Below are positions 26,073 to 34,206 of a stretch of DNA of 38,735 nt, one piece after another. The position numbers and the translations under genes were made by a program. The DNA is from Anaerolineae bacterium. Its GTDB lineage: Bacteria; Chloroflexota; Anaerolineae; Aggregatilineales; Phototrophicaceae. Location of the stretch: assembly GCA_025454525.1 (NCBI GenBank), contig JALOOG010000039.1, forward strand, positions 1 to 38,735, written 5' to 3'. Each line of letters begins with the position of its first letter. Within the stretch, counting starts at the first letter, position 1. The notes under the pieces are model-generated. The model was not told where the DNA came from. It did no database searches and saw only the letters and a program-made list of their open reading frames with translations.

Positions 26073-26080
26073 AGATCCTC

Positions 26081-29000
26081 CTAGGCTCGTATCGATTGAA
26101 CGAAGGTGTCTAGTGTACCGTTGATCGTTTGGCCGCGCTCAAAGTCATCTGGGGACATCACCGCCTGTAAACGGGGGATCAAACTTTCGATCCGGCGCAA
26201 CGCATCGTCCCATGAGATGGTGTGCTGTCGGATAAACGCCGCTAAGCGCAACGCGCCGTCATAATCCCCACGCCGAAAACGCACCTCCGCGATCCCAGAT
26301 AAGTGGCGTAATACCTGCATGGTGGACTCAACATGATAGGCGATCTCCACCGCCTCCACATAATAACGCTCCGCTTGTTCAAGGTCATCATGACGCAACG
26401 CGAGATCCCCCAACACATAGCGCAAGCCGGCCTCTCCCCACGGAAAATCGATGTTAGCCATGATCGCCCGCGCCCCGTTGAGATAGGAGTCGATCTGACT
26501 GAGATCACCGCGTTCTAGGGCGTTGGCCGCCAGAAAGATCTGTGACCAGATCATGCCTTCATCATCGCCCAAGTCTTGAAAATCGCGTAAGGTCTGTTCA
26601 AAACGAGCGGTGGATTCGTCATAATCCCCTTGAAAGTAGTAGATCCACGCGATGCTGTAGAGTGTCCAGGCCGCGCCACGCCGATCGCCGATCCGTTGAT
26701 GAGCGATCAAGTTTTCCTCTAAGGCTTGGGCGGGTGGATAACGTCCCACTGAAAAACTCTCATCGTTGAGCGTATAGAGCAGATGATCATAAAACTCAAT
26801 TAACCCTAACTGCTCCAGATAAGGCAGCATCTCCCGATGATACTCATGGGATTGATGATAATGGCCTAAGGTAAAGGCGTTTTCGGCCAACATACCCTTG
26901 ACTAAGACCAAGCCCCAAGGGTTATCCAATTGCGTAAAGCGGGTGTGACTCTGGTTTAAAATTTCGCGGGCTTCGGAATAGCGTACCTCTAAATGTAGGA
27001 TCATGCCCAACTGAAGTAAGCTGTAAGCGATGCCCCATGGATCGTTGATCAGCACGAAAAGTTGATGTGCCTCACGTACCAGATCTTGGGCGAATTGATT
27101 GGCGGGGTGTGCGCGTCCCGGACGTTTCGAGACCGCGCCTAATAACAACAGTGCTAACGCGGGGGGTTGATCCAAGGTGCGAAGCAAGGATAAACATTGT
27201 TCGATCTCGCGATCGATCACCGTGATATGGGTCAACGGAGCGCGGGTCAAAATGCGGAATGACCAAGCCGAAACATACAGGGAACGATGCGCCGGATCAT
27301 CCGGTTCTAAGCGTTCTAACACATGATCCCAGAGGGCCACGATGTCGGTGTAACGGCTTCGCACGGCATAAAATAATGCCAACGGTTCGGCAATTTGCGC
27401 GATCCAATCAAAGCGATTGGTCTGGAGCGCATAATGCCACGCGGTGCGAATATTATCGATCTCCTTTTCGATCGCGTGGAGTGCCTCGATCATCAATGGG
27501 CCTTTGAGGTGTGGCAATTGTTGGGCCAAAAATTGCGCGTAATAAGCGGCGTGTCGTCCTAAGGTTTGAGCGCGTTCCGCCCCCATTAAGCGATGATCGG
27601 CGTATTGCCGGAGTAATTCGTGCATCTCAAAGCGATCGGTGCGGCGTAACAACGACTTATTGACCAGATCCAACAATTGATAGAGCGATGCGCCGGCCAC
27701 AGCCCCCGCTGCCTCCAATCGAAAGCCGCCACGAAACACTGAAAGCTGATTCAGGACAGTCTGCGATTCGGGCGTGAGACGATTCCAAGACGACTCGAAC
27801 ACCGCTCGCAAGCTCCGATGACGTTCCGGCACATCGCGGGCCCCCGTCTCTAAAAAGTCCAAGTTTTTCCCGATTTCGGTGGCGATCTCACGGGGCGAAA
27901 GCATTTGTAACCAACTGGCCGCCAATTCGATCCCCAACGGCATCCCGGCTACAGCCCGACAGATCGCGATCACCTCTGGCATATTGCTGCTGGTGATCCG
28001 AAAATCAGGCCGCACGCGGATCGCGCTGCTGACAAACAACCGGATCGCGTCATAGGTTTCGATCGACTCGGCGTGATCGTCTGGGATCGCGAGTCCGTGC
28101 ATTTCATAAAGCCATTCGCCTTGAAGATGCAAGCGCTCCCGTGAAGTGGCGAGGATTTTTACGCCCGGCGCGGCACTTAAGATCCGTGCGATCAAGCCTG
28201 CGCCGTCCAAGAGATGCTCAAAGTTATCAAGGATCAATAGCAAGCGTTTCGATTGAAGTTGTTCTAAGAGGCGTTTTTCGATGTGGTCTTTGGTGATCTC
28301 ACCGACAAAGGGTAGGTTGGCCGCGATCGTCGGTGCAAGATGATCGGCCGAATAGAGTGGCGCAAGCGGGACAAAATAGGCCCCGTCTGGGAAACGACTG
28401 TCTTGCGCGATCTGGATCGCAAGGCGGGTCTTGCCCATGCCGCCCGGTGCCACCAAGGTCAATAAACGACAGGCGGAGTCGTCTAATAAGCGGGCGATCT
28501 CGGTCAATTCGGTTTTGCGCCCGACAAACGGTGTCACCGGAGTCGGCACGCTGATCAAGGGCATGGTTTGCGATTCGCGTTTGGGATCGGTGAGCGTCGC
28601 ACGCTGTTGCAAGCGTTCATACAATTGGGTGGTTTCGCGTTCTGGGGTGGTTCGCAATTCTTGAGCCAATAAGCGCACGAGATCGCGATATTGACGGGTG
28701 AGCGCGGTCTGTTGATGGGTTTGTGCGTAGAGCGTCATCAAGGCGCGATGGGCCGGCTCATGCAGTGAGTCCAGCATCACCCAACGCCGCGCCCATAAGA
28801 TCGCGGTGTCTGGGTCGGTGTGTCCAGCGACTAAGGCGGCTAAAGCGTTGCCAAGATCACGTTTACAGCGTTCGGTGATCACGGTTTGCCATGCGTCAAA
28901 TTCTGGCGAGTCGGGCAAGGTAAAGCCGGTCATAAAATCACCACGATAGACCTCAGTCGCACACGTCAACAAACGGAGACGCTCCTCGCGATCCGCTGTG

Positions 29001-29326
29001 GCGTGTGCTTGGGTGATGTAAGCGGTAAACGCGGTGACATCGACAAACATCCGCGGATCCCGGGTAAAGGCGATCGTGTCCCCTTCAAGTTGCACCCACC
29101 CTTCACCCAGACTTTTGTTGATTGTCCAAAGCGTGTTACGGAGATAGGCAGCGGCGCGGGTGTGATCGTGATCGCCCCATAACAATGCGGCCAAAGACTC
29201 GCGGGTGTGTGGTTGGGCAGTGACCGCAAGATAAGCCAACAATGCGAATGCCTTACGCCGTTCGAGATGAAGAGCCGTCCCGTCCGCATGTAACAGTCGT
29301 GGCGTGCCTAATAACAGTAATTGCAT
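26081..29326 (-). CDS. SARP/BTAD-STAND-TPR transcriptional regulator
   Basis: A 1081-residue regulator. Residues 1-95 are a winged-helix DNA-binding domain of the OmpR/SARP type (LERRKAFALLAYLAV, LRNTLWTINKSLG). Residues 97-245 form a bacterial transcriptional activation domain. A STAND/NB-ARC ATPase follows, with Walker A VAPGGMGKT at about 292-300, Walker B RLLLILDNFEHLL and the GMPLGIELAASWL helix. The last 450 residues are TPR-like repeats (AWTLYSIAWIYYFQGDY, ALERGDLSQ, VLGDLALRHDDLEQAERYY), the usual sensor part. Such proteins switch on transcription after ligand-driven oligomerisation; the ligand and targets are unknown. It precedes an M20 dipeptidase gene in one operon. Confidence 0.9.
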   Translation of the reverse strand: MQLLLLGTPRLLHADGTALHLERRKAFALLAYLAVTAQPHTRESLAALLWGDHDHTRAAAYLRNTLWTINKSLGEGWVQLEGDTIAFTRDPRMFVDVTAFTAYITQAHATADREERLRLLTCATEVYRGDFMTGFTLPDSPEFDAWQTVITERCKRDLGNALAALVAGHTDPDTAILWARRWVMLDSLHEPAHRALMTLYAQTHQQTALTRQYRDLVRLLAQELRTTPERETTQLYERLQQRATLTDPKRESQTMPLISVPTPVTPFVGRKTELTEIARLLDDSACRLLTLVAPGGMGKTRLAIQIAQDSRFPDGAYFVPLAPLYSADHLAPTIAANLPFVGEITKDHIEKRLLEQLQSKRLLLILDNFEHLLDGAGLIARILSAAPGVKILATSRERLHLQGEWLYEMHGLAIPDDHAESIETYDAIRLFVSSAIRVRPDFRITSSNMPEVIAICRAVAGMPLGIELAASWLQMLSPREIATEIGKNLDFLETGARDVPERHRSLRAVFESSWNRLTPESQTVLNQLSVFRGGFRLEAAGAVAGASLYQLLDLVNKSLLRRTDRFEMHELLRQYADHRLMGAERAQTLGRHAAYYAQFLAQQLPHLKGPLMIEALHAIEKEIDNIRTAWHYALQTNRFDWIAQIAEPLALFYAVRSRYTDIVALWDHVLERLEPDDPAHRSLYVSAWSFRILTRAPLTHITVIDREIEQCLSLLRTLDQPPALALLLLGAVSKRPGRAHPANQFAQDLVREAHQLFVLINDPWGIAYSLLQLGMILHLEVRYSEAREILNQSHTRFTQLDNPWGLVLVKGMLAENAFTLGHYHQSHEYHREMLPYLEQLGLIEFYDHLLYTLNDESFSVGRYPPAQALEENLIAHQRIGDRRGAAWTLYSIAWIYYFQGDYDESTARFEQTLRDFQDLGDDEGMIWSQIFLAANALERGDLSQIDSYLNGARAIMANIDFPWGEAGLRYVLGDLALRHDDLEQAERYYVEAVEIAYHVESTMQVLRHLSGIAEVRFRRGDYDGALRLAAFIRQHTISWDDALRRIESLIPRLQAVMSPDDFERGQTINGTLDTFVQSIRA

Positions 29327-29486
29327 CGCAAGACCCGATCGCTGAATCTATTCACCATAAGTATATCATATACGGAGTTCACAAGGGTTCAATTCTTTGA
29401 GACGGTTTTGAGACGGCGTGCGAGACGACTGTGAGATCGCGATGTCCTATGCTGAAGACATCTACAGACAACAGAGGAGCGCGATC

Positions 29487-29972
29487 ATGTTGGATCCAAT
29501 GAGTATGAGCCAAAATGGTTACAACCTGATTCATGAGGATGGCCAAGCGATGCTCACGGCGCGCCGAGAATTTACCCGCATGATCGGCGCAGGGCGCTCT
29601 AAAAAACTCCAAGCGATGCTCACGATGCGTTCGCGCCGTTTAGAGTCCTTGACGCAAGAGCGTGGTTATGTCACTGCCCAACGGCATGGCGGTCTACAGG
29701 TGATCTCGATCAACGCGATCACGGGTAGCGAAAATCGGGCGGATGAATTTGATCGCGAATTTTATCCAATGGCCGATCATCTAGAGATGCGTTGGGCGCG
29801 GGTGGCGATCGCGCATCTGCGTGGGATCAAACTCCCGCCGATCGAAGTGATCCGCGTGGGGGAGCGCTATTATGTGCGTGATGGTCATCATCGTGTGTCG
29901 GTAGCGCGGGCATTTGGGATCGAAGACATTGACGCGGTGGTGATCGCCTATGATACGCCCCGGGAGTGTTAA
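29487..29972 (+). CDS. ParB/sulfiredoxin-fold protein (orphan)
   Basis: A 161-residue protein from ATG 29487, which has GAGG upstream; an upstream ATG at 29418 in the same frame lacks a site. The C-terminal half has the ParB N-terminal fold: LPPIEVIRVGERYYVRDGHHR followed by VSVARAFG. The DGHHR motif is typical of ParB/Srx nucleotide-binding pockets. It has no DNA-binding helix-turn-helix or dimerisation domain and no parA beside it, so it is not a partition protein. The N-terminal 60 residues are helical and basic. Divergent from the STAND regulator with 160 bases between. Function unknown. Confidence 0.7.
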   Translation: MLDPMSMSQNGYNLIHEDGQAMLTARREFTRMIGAGRSKKLQAMLTMRSRRLESLTQERGYVTAQRHGGLQVISINAITGSENRADEFDREFYPMADHLEMRWARVAIAHLRGIKLPPIEVIRVGERYYVRDGHHRVSVARAFGIEDIDAVVIAYDTPREC

Positions 29973-30004
29973 AGTGAGTTGAATCGGGTAGGTAGGTTGC
30001 CGTT

Positions 30005-30023
30005 AAAAGCTTTGAACCACAGA
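30005..30023 (+). repeat. 19 bp dispersed repeat, copy 1
   Basis: AAAAGCTTTGAACCACAGA matches the reverse complement of 38358-38376 at 18 of 19 bases. Both copies are intergenic. The surrounding 29973-30174 stretch holds no ORF or promoter that I can support. Confidence 0.5.
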
Positions 30024-30174
30024 AGTAGATCCACCAAGACACCTAAGAGGGAATAGTGACATAAGTGAGGCGGTTTTAAATGCTCCCTTGTGTTGTCATC
30101 GGTTTTTTTGAAGATCTCACCTAATTTAATGTGAAGTATACTCTAAGGGTGGAGAAAATCGTTGAATTGACTAA

Positions 30175-30808
30175 TGTAGAGTCCTAAAAGTGTTTAGAAA
30201 ACGATAGATTCCAATCAGAGTCGAAAGCGTTGTGGGAAGTGATATAACCCGTATACACATTGAAGAAGCTAATCAAGATGCATATATCGGTGATTGGCAC
30301 AAACCGTCACTCTGATATGCTTCCAAAAGGGCTTAATCGGATTGAGATCGGGGGAGTAAGGGGGCAACCACACCCCCAAAACATGCTGATCAAAACAGGT
30401 CAGAGCAGCTTGAACAGCCGCGCTATGATGAAAAGAGACGTTATCCAGTACAAGAACCCTTGCTTATGCGGATAAACGACGGCCAACAGCCATTCAAGAT
30501 AAATAATTATATTCTCGATGTTCAAACGTTTTTGCGCGCTGCGCTTCATCCAGCATTTGAGGACAGGATCAATCCGTCGGACTTGCGCTTCGTCCCCATA
30601 AAGATTAGCTCAATTGTCCCAGCTGCGGCTCTTTTTTTAGCTCGTTCAACGCCGCTTTCACCTGCTACCGCAACTGTGGCGGCGCTGTCCCAAATGGCGT
30701 TTGTCAGTTTCCTTGCTTGTTCCGACTGCTTATCGCTGAGGGTATAATTGCCGTGTTTTGGCATCCATTCATTCTCGCTTGCTCTCTGCTTTCTTTCAAG
30801 ACTCTACA
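30175..30808 (-). mobile_element. Decayed IS630-family element, internally deleted
   Basis: A 634 bp remnant bounded by imperfect inverted ends. The outer core TGTAGAGTC (30175-30183) pairs with GACTCTACA (30800-30808), and similarity continues inward for about 20 bases (GTAGAGTC, AAAG, AGA). Full IS630 elements are roughly twice this size, so about half is missing. The transposase relics inside are listed separately. A TA target duplication is not clear at the present edges. Confidence 0.7.
30269..30764 (-). pseudogene. IS630-family transposase remnant
   Basis: Minus-strand DDE transposase fragments in three frames. It starts MPKHGNYTLSDKQSEQARKL, runs to about 30600, then shifts frame to GDEAQVRRIDPVLKCWMKR (first catalytic Asp). 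After a large deletion it resumes as VLVLDNVSFHHSAAVQAAL (second Asp) and WLPPYSPDLNPIKPFWKH. In that last motif the catalytic Glu of LNPIEPFWK is Lys. A stop follows at 30271-30269, with transposase-like sequence continuing weakly beyond. Frameshifts, deletion and loss of the third acidic residue make it certainly inactive. Confidence 0.8.
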
Positions 30809-30846
30809 AAAGAATGAGGCCATTTTTTCTAAAACCGATTCGGCAT

Positions 30847-30852
30847 TATACT
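30847..30852 (+). promoter_or_regulatory. -10 box before secreted protein gene
   Basis: TATACT at 30847-30852, 39 bases before the start; only a T-rich stretch sits at the -35 position. The box lies just outside the IS630 remnant. Confidence 0.4.
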
Positions 30853-30890
30853 GGATATTAAGGTATCCAACATACAAAGGTATTTTGATG

Positions 30891-31532
30891 ATGTCCCAAT
30901 TTTATAAGATCTTGCTCTTGATCGTTGGCTTAGGGATCACGTCTCTGGTGACAGCCCATGCAGATCCATATCAGATCATCTACTTTACGACACAACCCGA
31001 AACCGCTAACAGTCGTCTATCCGCAACCCGCTTAGGGGAAACCGATCAAGTACAAGTGATCAGCGATCTAGAGTCCTTAGAAACGATCGATGCGATTGAT
31101 GCGTTGATCTTAGACGACACCACGATCGACTCGGTGGATCAAACTTGGCTATTAGAGCGCGTGTTTGAGGATCACATGGTGATCGCCTTGATCAACGTTA
31201 GCCCAGAAGCCTCCGCTGATTTATTGGCCAACCCCTGCCTCACCAACGACACGTTCAACGTAAATCCCAACGCCTATATCATTGCCTCCCAGCATCGTTA
31301 CGGTGAAAACCCCGCCGATGTTGAGCGCGCTTGGATCTACCAGATGATCGGATGTGGTGCGGAACTAGAAGCCCCACGCGCCCCACGAGGCCATCGAATG
31401 GGCTTTGTCACGATCGGCTACGGCGCAAGTTATGAGGACAACGGCACATTAGACGATTTCCTCACACAAGTGATCGATGCGATCGATCAAGCCCATAAAC
31501 TACAGGCCGCCTATCAACCCGCGCCTGAATGA
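30891..31532 (+). CDS. Secreted protein of unknown function
   Basis: A 213-residue protein with a signal peptide, MSQFYKILLLIVGLGITSLV then TAHA just before DPYQ, which sets the start at ATG 30891 (or the adjacent 30888). No lipobox is present. The mature part alternates strands and helices (YQIIYFTTQP, QVQVISDLESL, DALILDD, MVIALINVSP, NAYIIASQHRYG) and has two cysteines (NPCLTND and IGCGAE) that could form a disulfide. The pattern suggests an alpha/beta sandwich or receiver-like fold, but I recognise no family. Its last 19 bases overlap the converging cysA gene. Confidence 0.65.
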   Translation: MSQFYKILLLIVGLGITSLVTAHADPYQIIYFTTQPETANSRLSATRLGETDQVQVISDLESLETIDAIDALILDDTTIDSVDQTWLLERVFEDHMVIALINVSPEASADLLANPCLTNDTFNVNPNAYIIASQHRYGENPADVERAWIYQMIGCGAELEAPRAPRGHRMGFVTIGYGASYEDNGTLDDFLTQVIDAIDQAHKLQAAYQPAPE

Positions 31533-32587
31533 TGATTCGTTGCTAAGAGATGATACTCTTGCACCCCCAACCATATCCGATCCCCCGGACGGATGCCCAA
31601 TTGCCGACTCTGTGCCGGGTGGATCAACACCTGTAACACGCGATCCTCTAACTGCACTGTGACGCGCTCTAACGCCCCGGCGAAAGCGAGTTGAGTCACA
31701 GTCGCTTGACCCAACACACTTCCCTTGAGATCAGTCGGATTCAACGCGATCTCGATCGATTCCGGACGTAACATCATCTCGACAGGTTGACCGGTGAGAT
31801 GATCGGTATCCGGTGGAGCGGGCAGGTGTTGATCGCCGAGATAGACTTTGCTCCCGTTGCGATGCGCCGGAAACAGGTTCGCATTGCCCAAAAAGGTCGC
31901 AGTAAAGCGATGTTTCGGGGCGCGATACAGTTGATCTGGTGTCCCGACCTCTAATAATTTGCCCCCATCGATCACGCCGATCCGATCGGCCAATTCAAAC
32001 GCTTCTTCTTGATCATGGGTGACAAGGATCGTCGTCACCCCCAATTGCGTTTGAATCGCACGCAAATTTTGTCGCAATTGCGCCCGGATCTTCACATCCA
32101 ACGCGCCGAACGGCTCATCTAATAACAACACTTCCGGGCGTTGGGCGAGGGCGCGGGCTACCGCCACACGTTGTTGTTGACCGCCGGATAACTGATGCGG
32201 ATAACGTTTACCCATCGTCTCCATTTCGATCAATTGCAACAATTCTGTGACTCGCGCTTGCCGTTCTGAACGTGGAACGCGCTTCACCTCTAAGCCAAAG
32301 GCGATATTTTGTTCCGCTGTCATATGTTGAAACAGCGAGTAGTTTTGAAACACAAAGCCGACTCCGCGTTGTTGCGGCGGTAACAGGCTGACATCGCGGC
32401 CATGCAATGCGATTCCGCCTTGATCCAAGGGGGTTAAGCCCGCAATCAAGCGTAAGATTGTGCTTTTACCGCTGCCACTGGGCCCCAGCAAAACAAACAA
32501 CTCCCCGCTTTCGATCTCTAGCGAAACGTCGTCAACCACGACTTGCGCCCCGTAACCTTTATGGATATTGGTCAAATTAATCGACAT
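31514..32587 (-). CDS. cysA: Sulfate/thiosulfate ABC transporter ATP-binding protein CysA
   Basis: A 357-residue ATPase that drives sulfate uptake. Walker A GPSGSGKST (35-43), Q-loop FVFQNYSLFQHM, signature LSGGQQQR, Walker B VLLLDEPFGALD and the switch His in LVTHDQEEAFELADR are all intact. The C-terminal 120 residues form a TOBE-like regulatory domain, as in CysA/MalK types (MMLRPESIEI). The start overlaps the end of cysW by 11 bases. It is last in the sbp-cysT-cysW-cysA operon, and gene order supports sulfate rather than spermidine or molybdate as substrate. Confidence 0.9.
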   Translation of the reverse strand: MSINLTNIHKGYGAQVVVDDVSLEIESGELFVLLGPSGSGKSTILRLIAGLTPLDQGGIALHGRDVSLLPPQQRGVGFVFQNYSLFQHMTAEQNIAFGLEVKRVPRSERQARVTELLQLIEMETMGKRYPHQLSGGQQQRVAVARALAQRPEVLLLDEPFGALDVKIRAQLRQNLRAIQTQLGVTTILVTHDQEEAFELADRIGVIDGGKLLEVGTPDQLYRAPKHRFTATFLGNANLFPAHRNGSKVYLGDQHLPAPPDTDHLTGQPVEMMLRPESIEIALNPTDLKGSVLGQATVTQLAFAGALERVTVQLEDRVLQVLIHPAQSRQLGIRPGDRIWLGVQEYHLLATNHHSGAG

Positions 32588-33365
32588 GCTTTTTTCCCTC
32601 TTGCGGCCGCAACCAATTCATCAGGATCAAAATACCGACAGCCATGAGGCCCAAGATCACCGCGATACTATAGGCCCCCACATCATTCCGATCTTGCAGA
32701 GCGCGATACACATAAATGGTAGCGGTTTCAGTCACCCCTTGCACCCCGCCGCCGGCCACCGCCGCCGCGCCAAATTCGCCTAACGATCGCGCTAGAGTCA
32801 ATACGATACCATACAAGATGCTTGGCCATAAGATCGGCAAGAGGATCCGCCGAAAGGTGAGCGTATGCGATGCGCCTAAGGTGAAGGCGGCTTCTTCTTG
32901 TTCCGGTGTGATCGCCGCCAACACGGGCATCACCTCACGGATCACAAACGGTAACGAGACAAACACCGTCACCAACAACATCCCAGCCGTTGAAAAAGCC
33001 AATTGCACCGGAAAACCACTTAACCAGCCTTGTCGCCCAAATAAGACGATCAACACATAACCGACAATCACTGGAGACACCACAAACGGCAGATCGACCA
33101 CCGCGTTAAAAAAGCGTTTTCCCCAAAATTGATGACGCACCAACACCCACGCGATCAACACGCCCATCACGGTATTGATCATCACCGAACACAACGCCAA
33201 GATCAACGATAGGCGTAAGGCCAATAACGCCTCAGGTGTGGTGATCGCCGCCCAAATAGTGTCTAGGCCATATTCTAACAGGTTGATCACAAGCGCGAGC
33301 ATCGGGGCGAGCAATAGCACCCCGGCATAACTTAAGACCAATCCGATCAACACAAATTTACGCAT
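32577..33365 (-). CDS. cysW: Sulfate ABC transporter permease CysW
   Basis: A 262-residue inner-membrane permease with about six hydrophobic segments (VLIGLVLSYAGVLLLAPML onward). It carries the CysW-type cytoplasmic coupling motif EEAAFTLGASHTLTFRRILLP and the following SLGEFGAAAVAGG. ATG 33365 is chosen over a start 21 bases earlier because GGAGACGGACGG lies just upstream and the residue pattern then begins MRKFVLIG. Overlaps cysT by 8 bases and cysA by 11. Pairs with CysT to form the channel. Confidence 0.9.
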   Translation of the reverse strand: MRKFVLIGLVLSYAGVLLLAPMLALVINLLEYGLDTIWAAITTPEALLALRLSLILALCSVMINTVMGVLIAWVLVRHQFWGKRFFNAVVDLPFVVSPVIVGYVLIVLFGRQGWLSGFPVQLAFSTAGMLLVTVFVSLPFVIREVMPVLAAITPEQEEAAFTLGASHTLTFRRILLPILWPSILYGIVLTLARSLGEFGAAAVAGGGVQGVTETATIYVYRALQDRNDVGAYSIAVILGLMAVGILILMNWLRPQEGKKHVD

Positions 33366-34206
33366 GAGCCGTCCGTCTCCGTGCAAGATAATCGACCAGT
33401 AACGTTGTGAGCAGCGCGATCGCCATCAAGACGAGTGAGACACTACTCGCGGCGGCCAAATTCCCACTCTCCACTTGACCATAGATATACACCGCGGCCG
33501 TTTGTGAGCGCATCGGGATGTTACCAGACACGATCACGATCGATCCAAATTCCCCTAAGGCCCGCGCAAAACTTAACAAACCGCCCGTGATCATCGCAGG
33601 CAAGATCGCCGGAAACACGATCCGCCGAAACGTGAGCCATGACGACGCACCTAAAGTATAAGCGGCCTCTTGTTGATGAATATCCAGACTAGCCAACACC
33701 GGTTGCACCGCCCGGATCACAAAGGGATACCCCAAAAATAACAGCGCCAATACGATCCCCGGTGAAGAAAACACGATTCGCATCCCAAATTGATCTTCAA
33801 TCCATCCGCCGATCGGGGTTTGTGGGCCATAGAGCAATATCAACATCACCCCCGTGACTAAGGTCGGAATCGCGAATGGCAGATCGATCAACGAGTCTAA
33901 CCAACGTTTGCCCGGAAACCTGTATTGCACCAAAACGTAAGCAGTGAGCGTTCCCATGATCATGTTGATCACGGTCATCAGCGCGGCCGTCCACACGCTT
34001 ATGAAGATCGCGCTAAGGGCGGCAGGGCGGGTGATGCTATCCCAAAACGACCATATCCCGCCGCGCAACCCTTCCACGCTGATCACGATCAGCGGCAACG
34101 CGATCAACACGCTTAAATAGATCAATGCGCTCCAACGCACCCCCCAGAAGATCATCTGGGGAGTACGGGAGGTGTTTAACGTGGTGAGCGTGCGTGTTTG
34201 CATCAT
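33358..34206 (-). CDS. cysT: Sulfate ABC transporter permease CysT (CysU)
   Basis: A 282-residue permease with about six membrane segments. Diagnostic parts are SLIDLPFAIPTLVTGVMLILLYG, the EAA-type coupling loop QQEAAYTLGASSWLTFRRIVFP, and ALGEFGSIVIVSGNIPMRSQ, which is typical of CysT. The start ATG overlaps the stop of the binding-protein gene (ATGA). It shares about the same fold as CysW and forms the heterodimeric pore with it. Confidence 0.9.
   Translation of the reverse strand: MMQTRTLTTLNTSRTPQMIFWGVRWSALIYLSVLIALPLIVISVEGLRGGIWSFWDSITRPAALSAIFISVWTAALMTVINMIMGTLTAYVLVQYRFPGKRWLDSLIDLPFAIPTLVTGVMLILLYGPQTPIGGWIEDQFGMRIVFSSPGIVLALLFLGYPFVIRAVQPVLASLDIHQQEAAYTLGASSWLTFRRIVFPAILPAMITGGLLSFARALGEFGSIVIVSGNIPMRSQTAAVYIYGQVESGNLAAASSVSLVLMAIALLTTLLVDYLARRRTAHA

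Noticed and set aside
30460-30747. 95-codon + strand open frame
   Set aside because: It is antisense to the IS630 transposase relic, whose motifs explain the sequence.
30717-30890. 58-residue N-terminal extension of the secreted protein
   Set aside because: It runs through the end of the IS630 relic and would bury the signal peptide.
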